From Solirubrobacteraceae bacterium (GTDB taxonomy: Bacteria; Actinomycetota; Thermoleophilia; Solirubrobacterales; Solirubrobacteraceae), in contig JAPSGI010000004.1 of the NCBI GenBank assembly GCA_031177685.1, positions 155,134 to 219,133 of the forward strand: a DNA stretch of 64,000 nucleotides, in the 5' to 3' direction. Positions 16,427 to 24,366 of the stretch are shown here, piece after piece. The number at the start of each line of letters is the position of its first letter. Position 1 is the first letter of the stretch. The notes beneath the pieces are model-generated. The model did no database searches, was not told where the DNA came from, and worked only from the letters and a program-made list of their open reading frames with translations. The position numbers and the translations under genes are program-made.

Positions 16427-16882
16427 CTAGCCGCCGGGCGGAGCCTCGACCTTGAGGTCCGTCATCGGGAGGTCGCGGACGTTGTCCGTCAGCAGGATCG
16501 CCCCGTGGGCTCTCGCGGTGCCGGCGATGAGTGCGTCGGCCGTGTGGATCGTCCGGCCGCGCTTTTCGAAGGCGGCCTGGTAGCGGCCGGCGCGTTGTGC
16601 GGCCTCGCGTCCGGTGGGCAGGAAGCGCAGACGCTCCAAAAGCGCGGTTGCGGTCTTGCGCTCCTTGGGCCGGATTCCTCGCTCTATCTCGGCGACGTTG
16701 ACGCAGCTGACTCCGAGCCAGTGCCCGTCCGCCAGCAGCTCAAGCAGGAGAGCGGTGACCTTCTCGTCGCCACGGAGATGTGCGATCAGGACCGTCGTGT
16801 CGAGCAGGTACAGGCTCAGGAGCCCGTCTCGCTGCGGCGTGTCCGGCGAGCCCAGTCGGCGGCTGCGCGACGGTCGCGCCAC
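16427..16882 (-). CDS. vapC: PIN-domain ribonuclease toxin (VapC family)
   Basis: The PIN fold with its acidic residues is clear: Asp in YLLDTTVLIAHL, Glu in NVAEIERG, Asp in TADALIAG and Asp in LLTDNVRDL. VapC toxins cleave RNA and are held inactive by the upstream antitoxin. The start is doubtful. The GTG at 16882 used here overlaps the antitoxin by 67 bases and adds about 20 non-PIN residues. The normal VapC N-terminus would begin at the CTG at 16819, whose CTGA overlaps the antitoxin TGA; that gives a typical 130-residue toxin. Confidence 0.85.
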   Translation of the reverse strand: MARPSRSRRLGSPDTPQRDGLLSLYLLDTTVLIAHLRGDEKVTALLLELLADGHWLGVSCVNVAEIERGIRPKERKTATALLERLRFLPTGREAAQRAGRYQAAFEKRGRTIHTADALIAGTARAHGAILLTDNVRDLPMTDLKVEAPPGG

Positions 16883-17061
16883 TCCGGGTAGGCGCGGGCG
16901 CTGGCGACGCCTGCGGTCTGCTCCAGCGACGCCGCAAGCGCGAGCCGTTCGAGCTTCTCACGCGCGGCCTCCTCGAGGAACCGGCTGCGGGACCGCTCGC
17001 CGACGAGGCGGTCGATCTCCTGAAGGGTCTCGTCCGACATCACGACATGAGCACGTGCCAC
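16816..17061 (-). CDS. Ribbon-helix-helix-type antitoxin of the VapBC pair
   Basis: This 81-residue protein starts with a CopG/Arc-like ribbon-helix-helix (HVVMSDETLQEIDRLV, residues 5-20, then RSRFLEEAAREKL) that would bind DNA as a dimer. The Trp- and Arg-rich tail (PEWRDRRAAADWARR) is the likely toxin-binding segment. An AGGAGG ribosome-binding site lies seven bases before the GTG. It immediately precedes the PIN toxin gene. Confidence 0.8.
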   Translation of the reverse strand: MARAHVVMSDETLQEIDRLVGERSRSRFLEEAAREKLERLALAASLEQTAGVASARAYPEWRDRRAAADWARRTRRSETGS

Positions 17062-17120
17062 AACGACCTCCTAAGTCCCATAGGTCGTCCCACTCTAGCA
17101 GCCGGCGTACGCTGGTCCGT

Positions 17121-18446
17121 CTACGCCCGCTTGACCGCGAACAGGTCCCAGCGGCCCGGGACGCCCTTGAGCTCGTGGGGGCCGCGGTCGTCGAACTCGA
17201 TGCCCGAGCCGACGACGAGGTCCTTGACGGTGCGCGAGACGAGGACCTCGCCGCGGTCGGCGAGGCCGCCGACGCGGGCGCCGATGTTGACGGCGATCCC
17301 GCGGACGTCGTCGCGCGTGACCTCGCACTCGCCGGTGTGCAGCCCAGCGCGGATGTGGACGCCCACTTCCGGCGCCTGCTGGGCGATCGTGCTCGCGCAG
17401 CGGATCGCGCGCGCCGGGCCGTCGAAGGTGGCGAGGAAGCCGTCGCCGAGGGTCTTCACCTCGCGGCCGCCGAAGCGGTCGAGGTGCTCGCGCACCAGGG
17501 CGTCGTGGGACTCGACGACCGTTCGCCAGCGGGCGTCGCCCAGCTCGGCGGCGCGCCGGGTGGACTCGACGATGTCGGTGAACAGCACCGTGGCCAGGAC
17601 CCGGTCGAGCTCCTCGGGGTGGCGCGCGCCGGTCAGGAACTCCTCCACCTCGTCGAGGATCGGCGCGGCGTCGCCTACCCACGGGACGTGGTCGACGCCC
17701 GGGACCTCCAAGTACCGTGCCCCCGGGATGGCGGCGGCCATGTCGCGGCCGAGTCGCGCCGGCACCGCTCGCTCGTCCGCGCGGTGCATTACCAGCGTGG
17801 GAGCCTGCAGCGTGTCGAGGATCGGGCTCACGTCGACGCCGGCCGCGGTGCTCCAGCGCGCCCGAATGACCCGAGGGCTTCCGACCGCGCGCTCGAAGGC
17901 GCCGAAGCGGCGCATCCACTCGTCCGTCGCGATGCTCGGCGCGAAGACGTGCAGGCCACGCCCTTCGCCCCAGTGCTCCAGCATGTCGTCGACTCGCTCC
18001 ATCGCCCACGTCATGTCCCCCTCTTCGGGAAGATGGTCCGGCCCGCGCGCGTACGTGCCGTGGAGCACCAGCGCCGTCACGCGGTCGGGATACGTCGCCG
18101 CGAACAGGGCGCTCATCGGCCCGCCCTCCGAGTAGCCGAACAGCGCCGCGCGCTCGCAGCCGGCGGCATCCATCACGGCGGACAGGTCGGCCATGTCCTC
18201 CTCCAGCGTCGGTACGCCGGCGGGCGGGTCGGAGACGCCCTGGCCGCGCTTGTCGTAGAGCACCACGCGCGAGAACGAGGCCAGGCGCTCGAAGAAGCGC
18301 GCAGCCGCCGGGACGGTCCACAGGACGTCGATGTGGGACAGCAGCCCGGGGACGAAGACCACGTCGAGGTCGCCCTTGCCGACCACCTGGTAGCCGATGT
18401 TCAGGTCGCCGCTTCTCGCGTACCGCGTCTCGGGTTGGTCGAGCAT
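17121..18446 (-). CDS. Alpha/beta hydrolase fused to a class III adenylate/guanylate cyclase
   Basis: A 441-residue two-domain protein. Residues 1-275 form an alpha/beta hydrolase with nucleophile Ser106 in GYSEGG and a C-terminal His in GVDHVPWVG. Residues 283-441 form a class III nucleotide cyclase with metal-binding aspartates Asp291 (LFTDIVEST) and Asp335 (LGDGFLATF) and the LHTGE segment. The hydrolase may serve as a sensor whose ligand controls cyclic-nucleotide synthesis. This fusion is known in actinobacteria, but its ligand is not. It is soluble, with no membrane segment. Confidence 0.9.
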   Translation of the reverse strand: MLDQPETRYARSGDLNIGYQVVGKGDLDVVFVPGLLSHIDVLWTVPAAARFFERLASFSRVVLYDKRGQGVSDPPAGVPTLEEDMADLSAVMDAAGCERAALFGYSEGGPMSALFAATYPDRVTALVLHGTYARGPDHLPEEGDMTWAMERVDDMLEHWGEGRGLHVFAPSIATDEWMRRFGAFERAVGSPRVIRARWSTAAGVDVSPILDTLQAPTLVMHRADERAVPARLGRDMAAAIPGARYLEVPGVDHVPWVGDAAPILDEVEEFLTGARHPEELDRVLATVLFTDIVESTRRAAELGDARWRTVVESHDALVREHLDRFGGREVKTLGDGFLATFDGPARAIRCASTIAQQAPEVGVHIRAGLHTGECEVTRDDVRGIAVNIGARVGGLADRGEVLVSRTVKDLVVGSGIEFDDRGPHELKGVPGRWDLFAVKRA

Positions 18447-18475
18447 GCCGGTGGCGCCGAGGCTATCGTGCGCGT

Positions 18476-18844
18476 GTGATGCGCGGACTCGCCTTCTTCC
18501 GCATCGGGCTGGGGGCTTTCGCCTGGCTCGCCCCGCGGACGATGAACCGCATCTTCGGCGTCCCGCGCGCGGACGACTCGCCCGCCCTCGTGTACATGAA
18601 CCGCGTGTTCGGCGTGCGGGCCGTCACGCTCGGCGTGGGCTACCTCGCGTCGCGCGGGGATGCGCGCCGGCTGTGGCACCGGCTGTGGCTGCTGTGCGAC
18701 GGCGCGGACACGGCGATGGGCGCGGCGATGGTGGCGCGCCGCCAGCTGACCGGGGTGACGGCTTTCCAGGCGCTGGCCATCACCGCCGGCGCCACGGCGG
18801 TCGACGTCGCCGCGATGCGCTCGGACGCCGGTACGCCACCGTAG
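18476..18844 (+). CDS. Small membrane protein (possibly DUF4267-like)
   Basis: A 122-residue protein with three or four weak hydrophobic helices. Its segments FGVRAVTLGVGYL and WLLCDGADTAMGAAM recall the DUF4267 family of uncharacterised actinobacterial membrane proteins. GTG at 18476 and ATG at 18479 are both usable starts. It is divergent from the hydrolase-cyclase gene and two bases upstream of the B3/B4 gene. No function can be assigned. Confidence 0.6.
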   Translation: MMRGLAFFRIGLGAFAWLAPRTMNRIFGVPRADDSPALVYMNRVFGVRAVTLGVGYLASRGDARRLWHRLWLLCDGADTAMGAAMVARRQLTGVTAFQALAITAGATAVDVAAMRSDAGTPP

Positions 18845-18846
18845 CC

Positions 18847-19560
18847 ATGGACGGCGTGGTGAGGCTCGTGCACGACCGCGGGGTGGCGGAGCGGTTTCCC
18901 GGACACGCGACCGCCGCCGTGCGCGTACGCGCGGACCGTCCGCTGGGGCCGCGCGACGGGGCGATCGCGGAGCTGCGGGCGCGCGTCGCCGCGTCCGGCG
19001 GTCTTGCCGGCGCGCGCAGCGGCGGGGCGGCGTGGCGAGAGGTCTACGCGCAGATGGGCGCCAAGCCGAAGTACCTGCCCTCCGTCCAGGCGCTGCTGGA
19101 GACCTACGAGCGCGAGGGCTCGGTCCCCGTCCCCTTACCGCTGGTGGAGCTGTACTGCTGGTACTCGCTCGCGCGCGGGATCCCGATGGCGGGCTACGAC
19201 GCGCGCAAGTTCGCGGGACCGCTGCGGCTCACCATCCCGGGCAAGGGCCTGCCGTTCACCGCGATCGGGCACGCGAACGCGCAGCCCGAGCGCACCAAGA
19301 GCGGCGAGGTGGCCTACGTCGACGACGAGAAGGTCGTCTGCCGCTACTGGAACTGTCGCGACTGCGACCAGACGAAGCTGAACGACGACGTCCACGACGC
19401 GCTCTTCGTGTTCGACCTGCTCGAGGCGCCGGGAGTCCCGGGACCGGCGCAGGCGGACGACGTGGTCGCCGGCCTGACGGGCCTGCTCGACGGCGTCGCG
19501 CAGACGTGGAGCGGCGCCGTCGACGGAGCGGGCGCCCCGGAACTGGAGCTCGGCTCCTAG
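18847..19560 (+). CDS. B3/B4 domain (phenylalanyl-tRNA synthetase beta-like editing domain) protein
   Basis: A 237-residue stand-alone B3/B4 protein, the fold that edits mischarged tRNA in PheRS beta subunits. Supporting segments are PKYLPSVQALLE, LVELYCWYSLARGIPMAGYD and the C-terminal CRYWNCRDCDQTKLN, which is Cys-rich and may bind a metal. Free-standing relatives are thought to act on amino acids or tRNA, but their role is unproven. The start follows the upstream stop by two bases. The stop interlocks with that of the convergent response-regulator gene on one CTAG. Confidence 0.8.
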   Translation: MDGVVRLVHDRGVAERFPGHATAAVRVRADRPLGPRDGAIAELRARVAASGGLAGARSGGAAWREVYAQMGAKPKYLPSVQALLETYEREGSVPVPLPLVELYCWYSLARGIPMAGYDARKFAGPLRLTIPGKGLPFTAIGHANAQPERTKSGEVAYVDDEKVVCRYWNCRDCDQTKLNDDVHDALFVFDLLEAPGVPGPAQADDVVAGLTGLLDGVAQTWSGAVDGAGAPELELGS

Positions 19561-19928
19561 GCCACGTCGCGGGCCACGGCGCGCACCGCCTGGCGCAGGT
19601 CGTCCAGCGGCTGGCCCTTGCGGACGTAGCGGCTGGCCGAGCGGCTGAGCACGGTGGCGGCGAGCTGCTCGTCGGCGAACCCGGAGAACACGACGATCTT
19701 GGCCCGCGGCGCGACCTCGTGGATGACCGGAATCGCCTCCAGGCCGTCCATCTCGGGCATCGAGAGGTCCAGGACGACGACGTCCGGCTGGCACCGGCGG
19801 ACCTCCTGGACGGCCGCGCGACCGTCGGCGGCCTCTCCGACGACCTCGATGTCGCCCTCCTCCTCGAGCACGATGCGGGCCAGGCGCCGCATCCCCGGGA
19901 CGTCGTCGCAGACCACGACGGAGATCAT
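19557..19928 (-). CDS. Single-domain response regulator
   Basis: A 123-residue receiver domain without an output domain. It has the acidic pocket Asp8-Asp9, phosphoacceptor Asp54 (VVLDLSMPEMDG), the switch Ser in VFSGFAD and Lys104 (VRKGQ), so it looks able to be phosphorylated. It overlaps the upstream sensor gene by ATGA. With no DNA-binding domain it must signal through a partner protein. Confidence 0.9.
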   Translation of the reverse strand: MISVVVCDDVPGMRRLARIVLEEEGDIEVVGEAADGRAAVQEVRRCQPDVVVLDLSMPEMDGLEAIPVIHEVAPRAKIVVFSGFADEQLAATVLSRSASRYVRKGQPLDDLRQAVRAVARDVA

Positions 19929-21133
19929 CGATCCTGGGAGTCGCCGCCGGGTTCGCGCTTCTCGCGCGGCCGCCGCGAGACCTGCGCCGCGGACCTGCGG
20001 CGCAGCCGGCCGGGCTCGACCTCCGCCTCGCCCAGCAGCTCGGAGACCAGCCGTTGCGCCTCCTGGAGCGTGGACTTCACCTGCGAAGCGCCGGCCGGGG
20101 CGTCCCCGCGCTCCAGGTCGTAGGAGGCGAGCGCCAGGCCCTGGATGATGTTGTCGTTGATCTCGACCGCGTGGCGCTCGCTGAGCTCGCGGCGCTGCAG
20201 CTCCGCCGCGGCGATCGCGGAGCGCCGCATCATGGCCAGCCCGACCAGCGCGGCGATGGCGAAGGCCGCGAACAGCAGCCAGGGGACCGTGCGGCGCGAC
20301 CCGGACACGCTGTCGTACAGGTCGTCCTGGGAGGTGGATATGGCCACGCGCCACGGCGAGGCGGCGACGGGCGCGGAGGCGAACCAGCGGTCGCCGGCGT
20401 AGGCGCCGTGGCGGCGGTCTTCCAGCGCGGCGATCAGCGCGCGGTCGCGCAGCGGGCGCCCCAGGGGGGCGGCTTCGTGCGTGCCGCCGAGCACGACGTC
20501 GCGGCCGTCCAGCACCTCGGCCTGCGCGTCGGCGAAGTTCGGGACCCGCCGCAGGAAGCCGCCCAGGAACGCGCCCAGCGTACGCAGGCGCAGGGCGGTC
20601 AGGTAGACGCGCCGGCCGCCGGCGCTGCGGAAGGGAATCGCCCATTCGATCACCGCGCCCGCTCCCTCCCCGATCGCGCCCGAGAGCTGCGCGCGCCCGG
20701 TGGTCACGGCGCGCGCCACCTCCGCCGACGCGCCGGTCGGCGCGCGCCCGAAGACCGCCAGGCGGCGTCCGCGCGCGTCGAAGACCGCGGCGTACGGGCG
20801 GTCGTTGCGTCGCGCCAGCGCCGCGAGGCGGCGCGGGTCCACCCGCCGGCCGCCCAGTTGCGCCATCGCCTGCTGCGTCGCGCCCGCCTGCGAGACCTGG
20901 AAGAGCCCGGCGGTCATCGCGGCGGACACCTGCGCCACGTCCTCGAAGCGCTGCTCGACGTCGTCGCGCGCCTTGCGCTGCGAGTCGACCAGCGAGTACG
21001 CGAACACCGCCAGGAGCAGCAGGACGAGGACCGTGCCAGCGGTCATTCCCGCGCGCATGCGCTTGATGGCCGGCGGCGTGGCAGGCTTCCCTGACTCCCG
21101 CGCCGCGCCGGCGGGCCCTCTCGTCCCGTTCAT
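19925..21133 (-). CDS. Membrane sensor with a degenerate histidine-kinase dimerisation segment
   Basis: A 402-residue protein with transmembrane helices at about 30-48 and 283-302 enclosing an extracytoplasmic sensing domain of roughly 230 residues (single-Cache/PDC-like). After the second helix a HisKA_3-like helix reads EINDNIIQGLALASYDLE (residues 324-341), where a normal kinase has ELHDxxxQxL; the phosphoacceptor His is thus Asn326. The protein then ends without a HATPase domain. It cannot be a conventional kinase and may sense a signal and modulate the coupled receiver (ATGA overlap). Fully novel or just poorly known: I cannot tell. Confidence 0.8.
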   Translation of the reverse strand: MNGTRGPAGAARESGKPATPPAIKRMRAGMTAGTVLVLLLLAVFAYSLVDSQRKARDDVEQRFEDVAQVSAAMTAGLFQVSQAGATQQAMAQLGGRRVDPRRLAALARRNDRPYAAVFDARGRRLAVFGRAPTGASAEVARAVTTGRAQLSGAIGEGAGAVIEWAIPFRSAGGRRVYLTALRLRTLGAFLGGFLRRVPNFADAQAEVLDGRDVVLGGTHEAAPLGRPLRDRALIAALEDRRHGAYAGDRWFASAPVAASPWRVAISTSQDDLYDSVSGSRRTVPWLLFAAFAIAALVGLAMMRRSAIAAAELQRRELSERHAVEINDNIIQGLALASYDLERGDAPAGASQVKSTLQEAQRLVSELLGEAEVEPGRLRRRSAAQVSRRPREKREPGGDSQDR

Positions 21134-21169
21134 CTTCCGGCGCCAGCCTACACCGGGCGCGCGGGCGGG

Positions 21170-21622
21170 CTAGACCGGCTTCGTCGTCATCGCCCACACC
21201 GTGACGACGTAGGCGGCGAGAAGCAGCCCGACCAGCACGGTGGCGACACGGCCGAGGGACCGCGCGCGGTCCGGTTCGCGGCGCGCGGCCAGACCCGCCA
21301 GGACCGTCGCGCCGACGAGGACGAGGAGCAGCGGCTCGGACGTGACGAAGCCGATCTCGATCCACGCGACCTCGGAGTCCTCGAGGCCCTGCTCGTCGAG
21401 CAGCCACTGCGCGGAGCCGCGCATCACGACCCACCCCGGGAGCGCGGCCAGCAGGAGCGCGCGGTAGCCCAGGCGCGCCGCGGTCGCCTCGCCGCTGCGC
21501 CAGGCTCCTCCGAGCGCGGTCGCGGCCAGCGCGAGGCCCCCGACCAGCGTCATCGCGCCCAGGATGTGCAGGAACAGCGGCAGGTTCCAGGCGTCGGGAC
21601 GGATGGCGGCGAGCAGGCTCAC
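21170..21622 (-). CDS. Integral membrane protein, DUF2269-like (second of a pair)
   Basis: The 150-residue protein has four hydrophobic helices: roughly residues 12-32, 46-62, 85-105 and 122-142. The first carries a His in the NLPLFLHILGAMTLVGGLAL segment, typical of small DUF2269-type membrane proteins of unknown role. The GTG at 21622 overlaps the stop of the upstream membrane protein (GTGA). It shares the HxLxA pattern with that neighbour, so the two probably form a hetero-oligomer. Confidence 0.65.
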   Translation of the reverse strand: MSLLAAIRPDAWNLPLFLHILGAMTLVGGLALAATALGGAWRSGEATAARLGYRALLLAALPGWVVMRGSAQWLLDEQGLEDSEVAWIEIGFVTSEPLLLVLVGATVLAGLAARREPDRARSLGRVATVLVGLLLAAYVVTVWAMTTKPV

Positions 21623-21999
21623 GCGCCCGGCTTCCAGACCATCAGCGCGAGGATTCCCACGATCAGCAGCGTGCGGGCCCAGTGCATGAGCCTGGCCCGG
21701 GCGGTGACGGAGCCGCCGTGGAGCGCGGGCCGCGAGGCGAGCGTCAGGGTCGTGGCCATCGCCCACAGGACGATCGAGCCGAGGATCCACCCGTCGCCCA
21801 GCGAGTAGCCGTCGACGTACAGCGCGAGCCAGATCCCCAGGATCAGCGTGCCGGTGGCGCCCAGGTCCTCCAGGCGGTCGGAGACGAAGAGCGTCCGCGA
21901 CGCGGCCTGCCCCGCGAGCACGATGGCGCTCGACATGACGACGGCGGCTCCCAGCAGGAACGCCGTGAGCACGTGCAGGAACAGTAGGGTGTCGTACAC
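21619..21999 (-). CDS. Integral membrane protein, DUF2269-like (first of a pair)
   Basis: A 126-residue four-helix membrane protein beginning YDTLLFLHVLTAFLLGAAVV, with the same helix-1 histidine pattern as its downstream neighbour. The GTG at 21999 was preferred because upstream extension would run into the divergent glutamate dehydrogenase start. It is coupled to the next gene by GTGA. Function unknown. Confidence 0.65.
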   Translation of the reverse strand: MYDTLLFLHVLTAFLLGAAVVMSSAIVLAGQAASRTLFVSDRLEDLGATGTLILGIWLALYVDGYSLGDGWILGSIVLWAMATTLTLASRPALHGGSVTARARLMHWARTLLIVGILALMVWKPGA

Positions 22000-22022
22000 G
22001 GCCGCGAGGGTATCGGCTGCCC

Positions 22023-23336
22023 ATGTCGACAGCGGGGGAGACAGACAGGTCACCGCGCGCCGCGAATCGCGGCGAGGTCGCCGCGCCGCCGGCCCGCGCC
22101 GAGGTCTCCAACTGGGAGATCGTCAACCATTACTTCGGCCTGGCGGCCGACCGCCTCGAGATGGCCGAGGACCTGCGCAACGTGCTGCGCTCCGCCTACC
22201 GCGAGGTGCAGGTTCAGATCCCGATCAAGCTCGCGGACGGGCGCATCCACGTCTTCGCGGGCTACCGCGTGCAGCACAACGGGGCCCGCGGGCCCTACAA
22301 GGGCGGCGTGCGCTTCCATCCGGAGGTCGACCTCGACGAGGTGCGCGCGCTGGCCTCGCTGATGACGTGGAAGACCGCCATCGTGAACATTCCCTTCGGC
22401 GGCGCCAAGGGAGGCGTGAACTGCTCCACGCGCGAGCTGCAGCGCTCCGAGGTCCAGCGGATCACCCGGGCCTTCATGGACAAGATCGAGAAGGTTCTGG
22501 GCCCCAGCCGCGACATCGTCGCCCCCGACGTCGGCACGGACGCCCAGGTGATGGCCTGGATGATGGACGAGTACGGCAAGCTCCACGGCCACACGCCCGC
22601 CGTGGTGACCGGCAAGCCGATCGCGCTGGAGGGGTCGCACGGGCGCGAGTCCGCGACGGGCCGCGGGCTGGTCTACATGTACCGCGAGGCCGCTCCGGCG
22701 CTGGGGCTCGCGCCGTCGGACACGCGCTTCGTCATCCAGGGCTACGGGAACGTCGGGTCGTGGGCGGCGCGGATCATGCAGCAGCTGGGCGCGCGGATGG
22801 TCGGCGCCTCGGACGCCGACGGCGCGATCCGCAACGACGCCGGGATCGACGCCGAGGCGCTGGCCGAGCACGTCGCGCAGGGCGGCACGGTGCCGGAGTT
22901 CCCCGGCGCGGAGCCGGTCGAGCACGACGAGCTCCTGGAGATCCCGTGCGAGGTCTTCGTCCCCGCGGCACTGGGCGGGATGATCCACGAGCACAACGCC
23001 GACCGCCTGGCCGCGAAGATGGTGATCGAGGGCGCCAACAGCCCGACGACCCCGCACGCCGACGAGATCCTCAACGACCGCGGCGTCTACGTGATTCCAG
23101 ACGTTATGGCCAACGCCGGCGGCGTGGTCGTGTCGTACTTCGAGTGGGTGCAGAACCTGCAGCACTTCCGCTGGGACGAGCGCGAGGTCAACGACAAGCT
23201 CGGGACGATCATGCGCCGCGCCTACCGCGAGGTCGTCGCGCGCGCGCAGGAGGAGGACGTCCCCGTGCGGGTGGCGGCCTACGAGACGGGCATCGAGCGC
23301 GTGCTCGAGGCGGCGCGCACCCGCGGCTACGTTTAA
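22023..23336 (+). CDS. Glu/Leu/Phe/Val dehydrogenase family, probable glutamate dehydrogenase
   Basis: This 437-residue enzyme interconverts glutamate and 2-oxoglutarate plus ammonia. It has the family active site PYKGGVRFHPEV (Lys93), TWKTAIVNIPFGGAKGGV with catalytic Lys129, the DVGTDAQ segment, and a Rossmann NAD(P) motif GYGNVGSWAA near residue 240. Its length and motifs fit hexameric catabolic GDH of the RocG/GudB type. A strong hairpin follows the stop and probably ends transcription. Confidence 0.93.
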   Translation: MSTAGETDRSPRAANRGEVAAPPARAEVSNWEIVNHYFGLAADRLEMAEDLRNVLRSAYREVQVQIPIKLADGRIHVFAGYRVQHNGARGPYKGGVRFHPEVDLDEVRALASLMTWKTAIVNIPFGGAKGGVNCSTRELQRSEVQRITRAFMDKIEKVLGPSRDIVAPDVGTDAQVMAWMMDEYGKLHGHTPAVVTGKPIALEGSHGRESATGRGLVYMYREAAPALGLAPSDTRFVIQGYGNVGSWAARIMQQLGARMVGASDADGAIRNDAGIDAEALAEHVAQGGTVPEFPGAEPVEHDELLEIPCEVFVPAALGGMIHEHNADRLAAKMVIEGANSPTTPHADEILNDRGVYVIPDVMANAGGVVVSYFEWVQNLQHFRWDEREVNDKLGTIMRRAYREVVARAQEEDVPVRVAAYETGIERVLEAARTRGYV

Positions 23337-23343
23337 GCGCGGA

Positions 23344-23365
23344 AGCGCCCCACTAAGGGGGCGCT
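23344..23365 (+). terminator. Perfect 8-bp stem-loop after the glutamate dehydrogenase gene
   Basis: Arms AGCGCCCC (23344-23351) and GGGGCGCT (23358-23365) flank a six-base loop, starting seven bases after the TAA stop. This position fits an intrinsic terminator without a T-tract. A second hairpin, CTTGCC/GGCAAG, follows at 23377-23394. Confidence 0.65.
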
Positions 23366-23376
23366 CCCACGGCGTC

Positions 23377-23492
23377 CTTGCCCTCCGAGGCAAGCTTGTG
23401 TCCGGGACCGCTCCGGAGCTGTACGCAGGGACCTGATCGGGCGTCTGCGGTCGCGACTGAAGGGCCTTCGAGCGATCTGGACATTCGTCCAG
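23377..23492. other. Structured intergenic region between convergent genes
   Basis: Besides the terminator, this 172-base gap holds hairpins CTTGCC/GGCAAG (23377-23394) and CTGGAC/GTCCAG with an ATTC loop (23477-23492). The last is placed to terminate the convergent PhzF gene. No ORF is convincing. A structured RNA is possible but unproven. Confidence 0.4.
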
Positions 23493-23508
23493 GCAGCTTT
23501 GGGTGCGG

Positions 23509-24360
23509 CTAGAGCGAGACGGTGCCCTCGATCAGCACCGCCGCCGCGCCGCCCACGCGCGGGCGGTCGCCCTCCATCGCGCATTCGAGTCGGGAGGGCC
23601 GGCCCATCTCGATCCCCTGGTCGATCTCCAGCGCGTCGATGCTCGTGCGTGCGTGCAGGTAGGCCATCAGCGGGCCGGCGGCCGAGCCGGTGCCGGGGTC
23701 CTCGCCCACGTCGCGCGTGTGGCCGAACGCGCGGGCGCGGGCGCGGCCCCGTTCGGGGTCGCAGGCCGCCAGGTAGAGGGTGATCGCCTCGAAGCCGTGC
23801 AGCAGCGGCTCGATGCGGTCGTAGTCGGGGCGGGCGCGGGCGATTGCCCCGGCGCGCACCGGCGCGAGCACCTGCGGCACGCCCGTGCTCACGACCTGGG
23901 CGGGCAGCTCGGGGTCGGCGTCGGCGGCGGTCAGGCCGGCGTGGGCGAGGACCTCGGCGGCATTCAGCTCGGGCCCGAACGCCGGCGGCTCCTGCAGCAT
24001 GGAGGCGCGGGCGGCGTTCCCGTCGAGGGTGACGTCGATCGGCTGCAGGCCGGCGATGGTCTGCTGGACGTAGGAGGCTGCGCGCTCGCCGCGGGCGTGC
24101 GCCACCGCGACCGCGGTCCCCAGCGAGGGGTGGCCGGCGAAGCGCAGCTCGCTCATCGGGTCGAAGATGCGGTTGCGGTAGTCGGCACCGGGCTCGGTCG
24201 CGGTCTGCACGAACGTGGTCTCCGACAGCTTGGTCTCGCGCGCGAAGGCCAGCATCGTGGCGGGGTCGAGCTCGTCGGCATCGTGGACGACCGCGAGCTG
24301 GTTCCCGCGCAGCGGCGCGTCGGCGAAGACGTCGAGCCAGGTCAGGCGGTGGCGGCCCAA
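23509..24360 (-). CDS. PhzF family isomerase/epimerase-like protein
   Basis: A 283-residue protein with the two-lobed diaminopimelate-epimerase-like PhzF fold. It has the catalytic Glu47 (KLSETTF), the GHPSLGTA motif that starts the first active-site loop, and DPGTGSAAGPLMAYL in the C-terminal lobe. PhzF proteins isomerise dihydro-hydroxyanthranilate in phenazine synthesis, but most homologues outside phenazine clusters, as here, have unknown substrates. It is convergent with the GDH gene. Confidence 0.88.
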   Translation of the reverse strand: MGRHRLTWLDVFADAPLRGNQLAVVHDADELDPATMLAFARETKLSETTFVQTATEPGADYRNRIFDPMSELRFAGHPSLGTAVAVAHARGERAASYVQQTIAGLQPIDVTLDGNAARASMLQEPPAFGPELNAAEVLAHAGLTAADADPELPAQVVSTGVPQVLAPVRAGAIARARPDYDRIEPLLHGFEAITLYLAACDPERGRARARAFGHTRDVGEDPGTGSAAGPLMAYLHARTSIDALEIDQGIEMGRPSRLECAMEGDRPRVGGAAAVLIEGTVSL

Positions 24361-24366
24361 GCGGGC

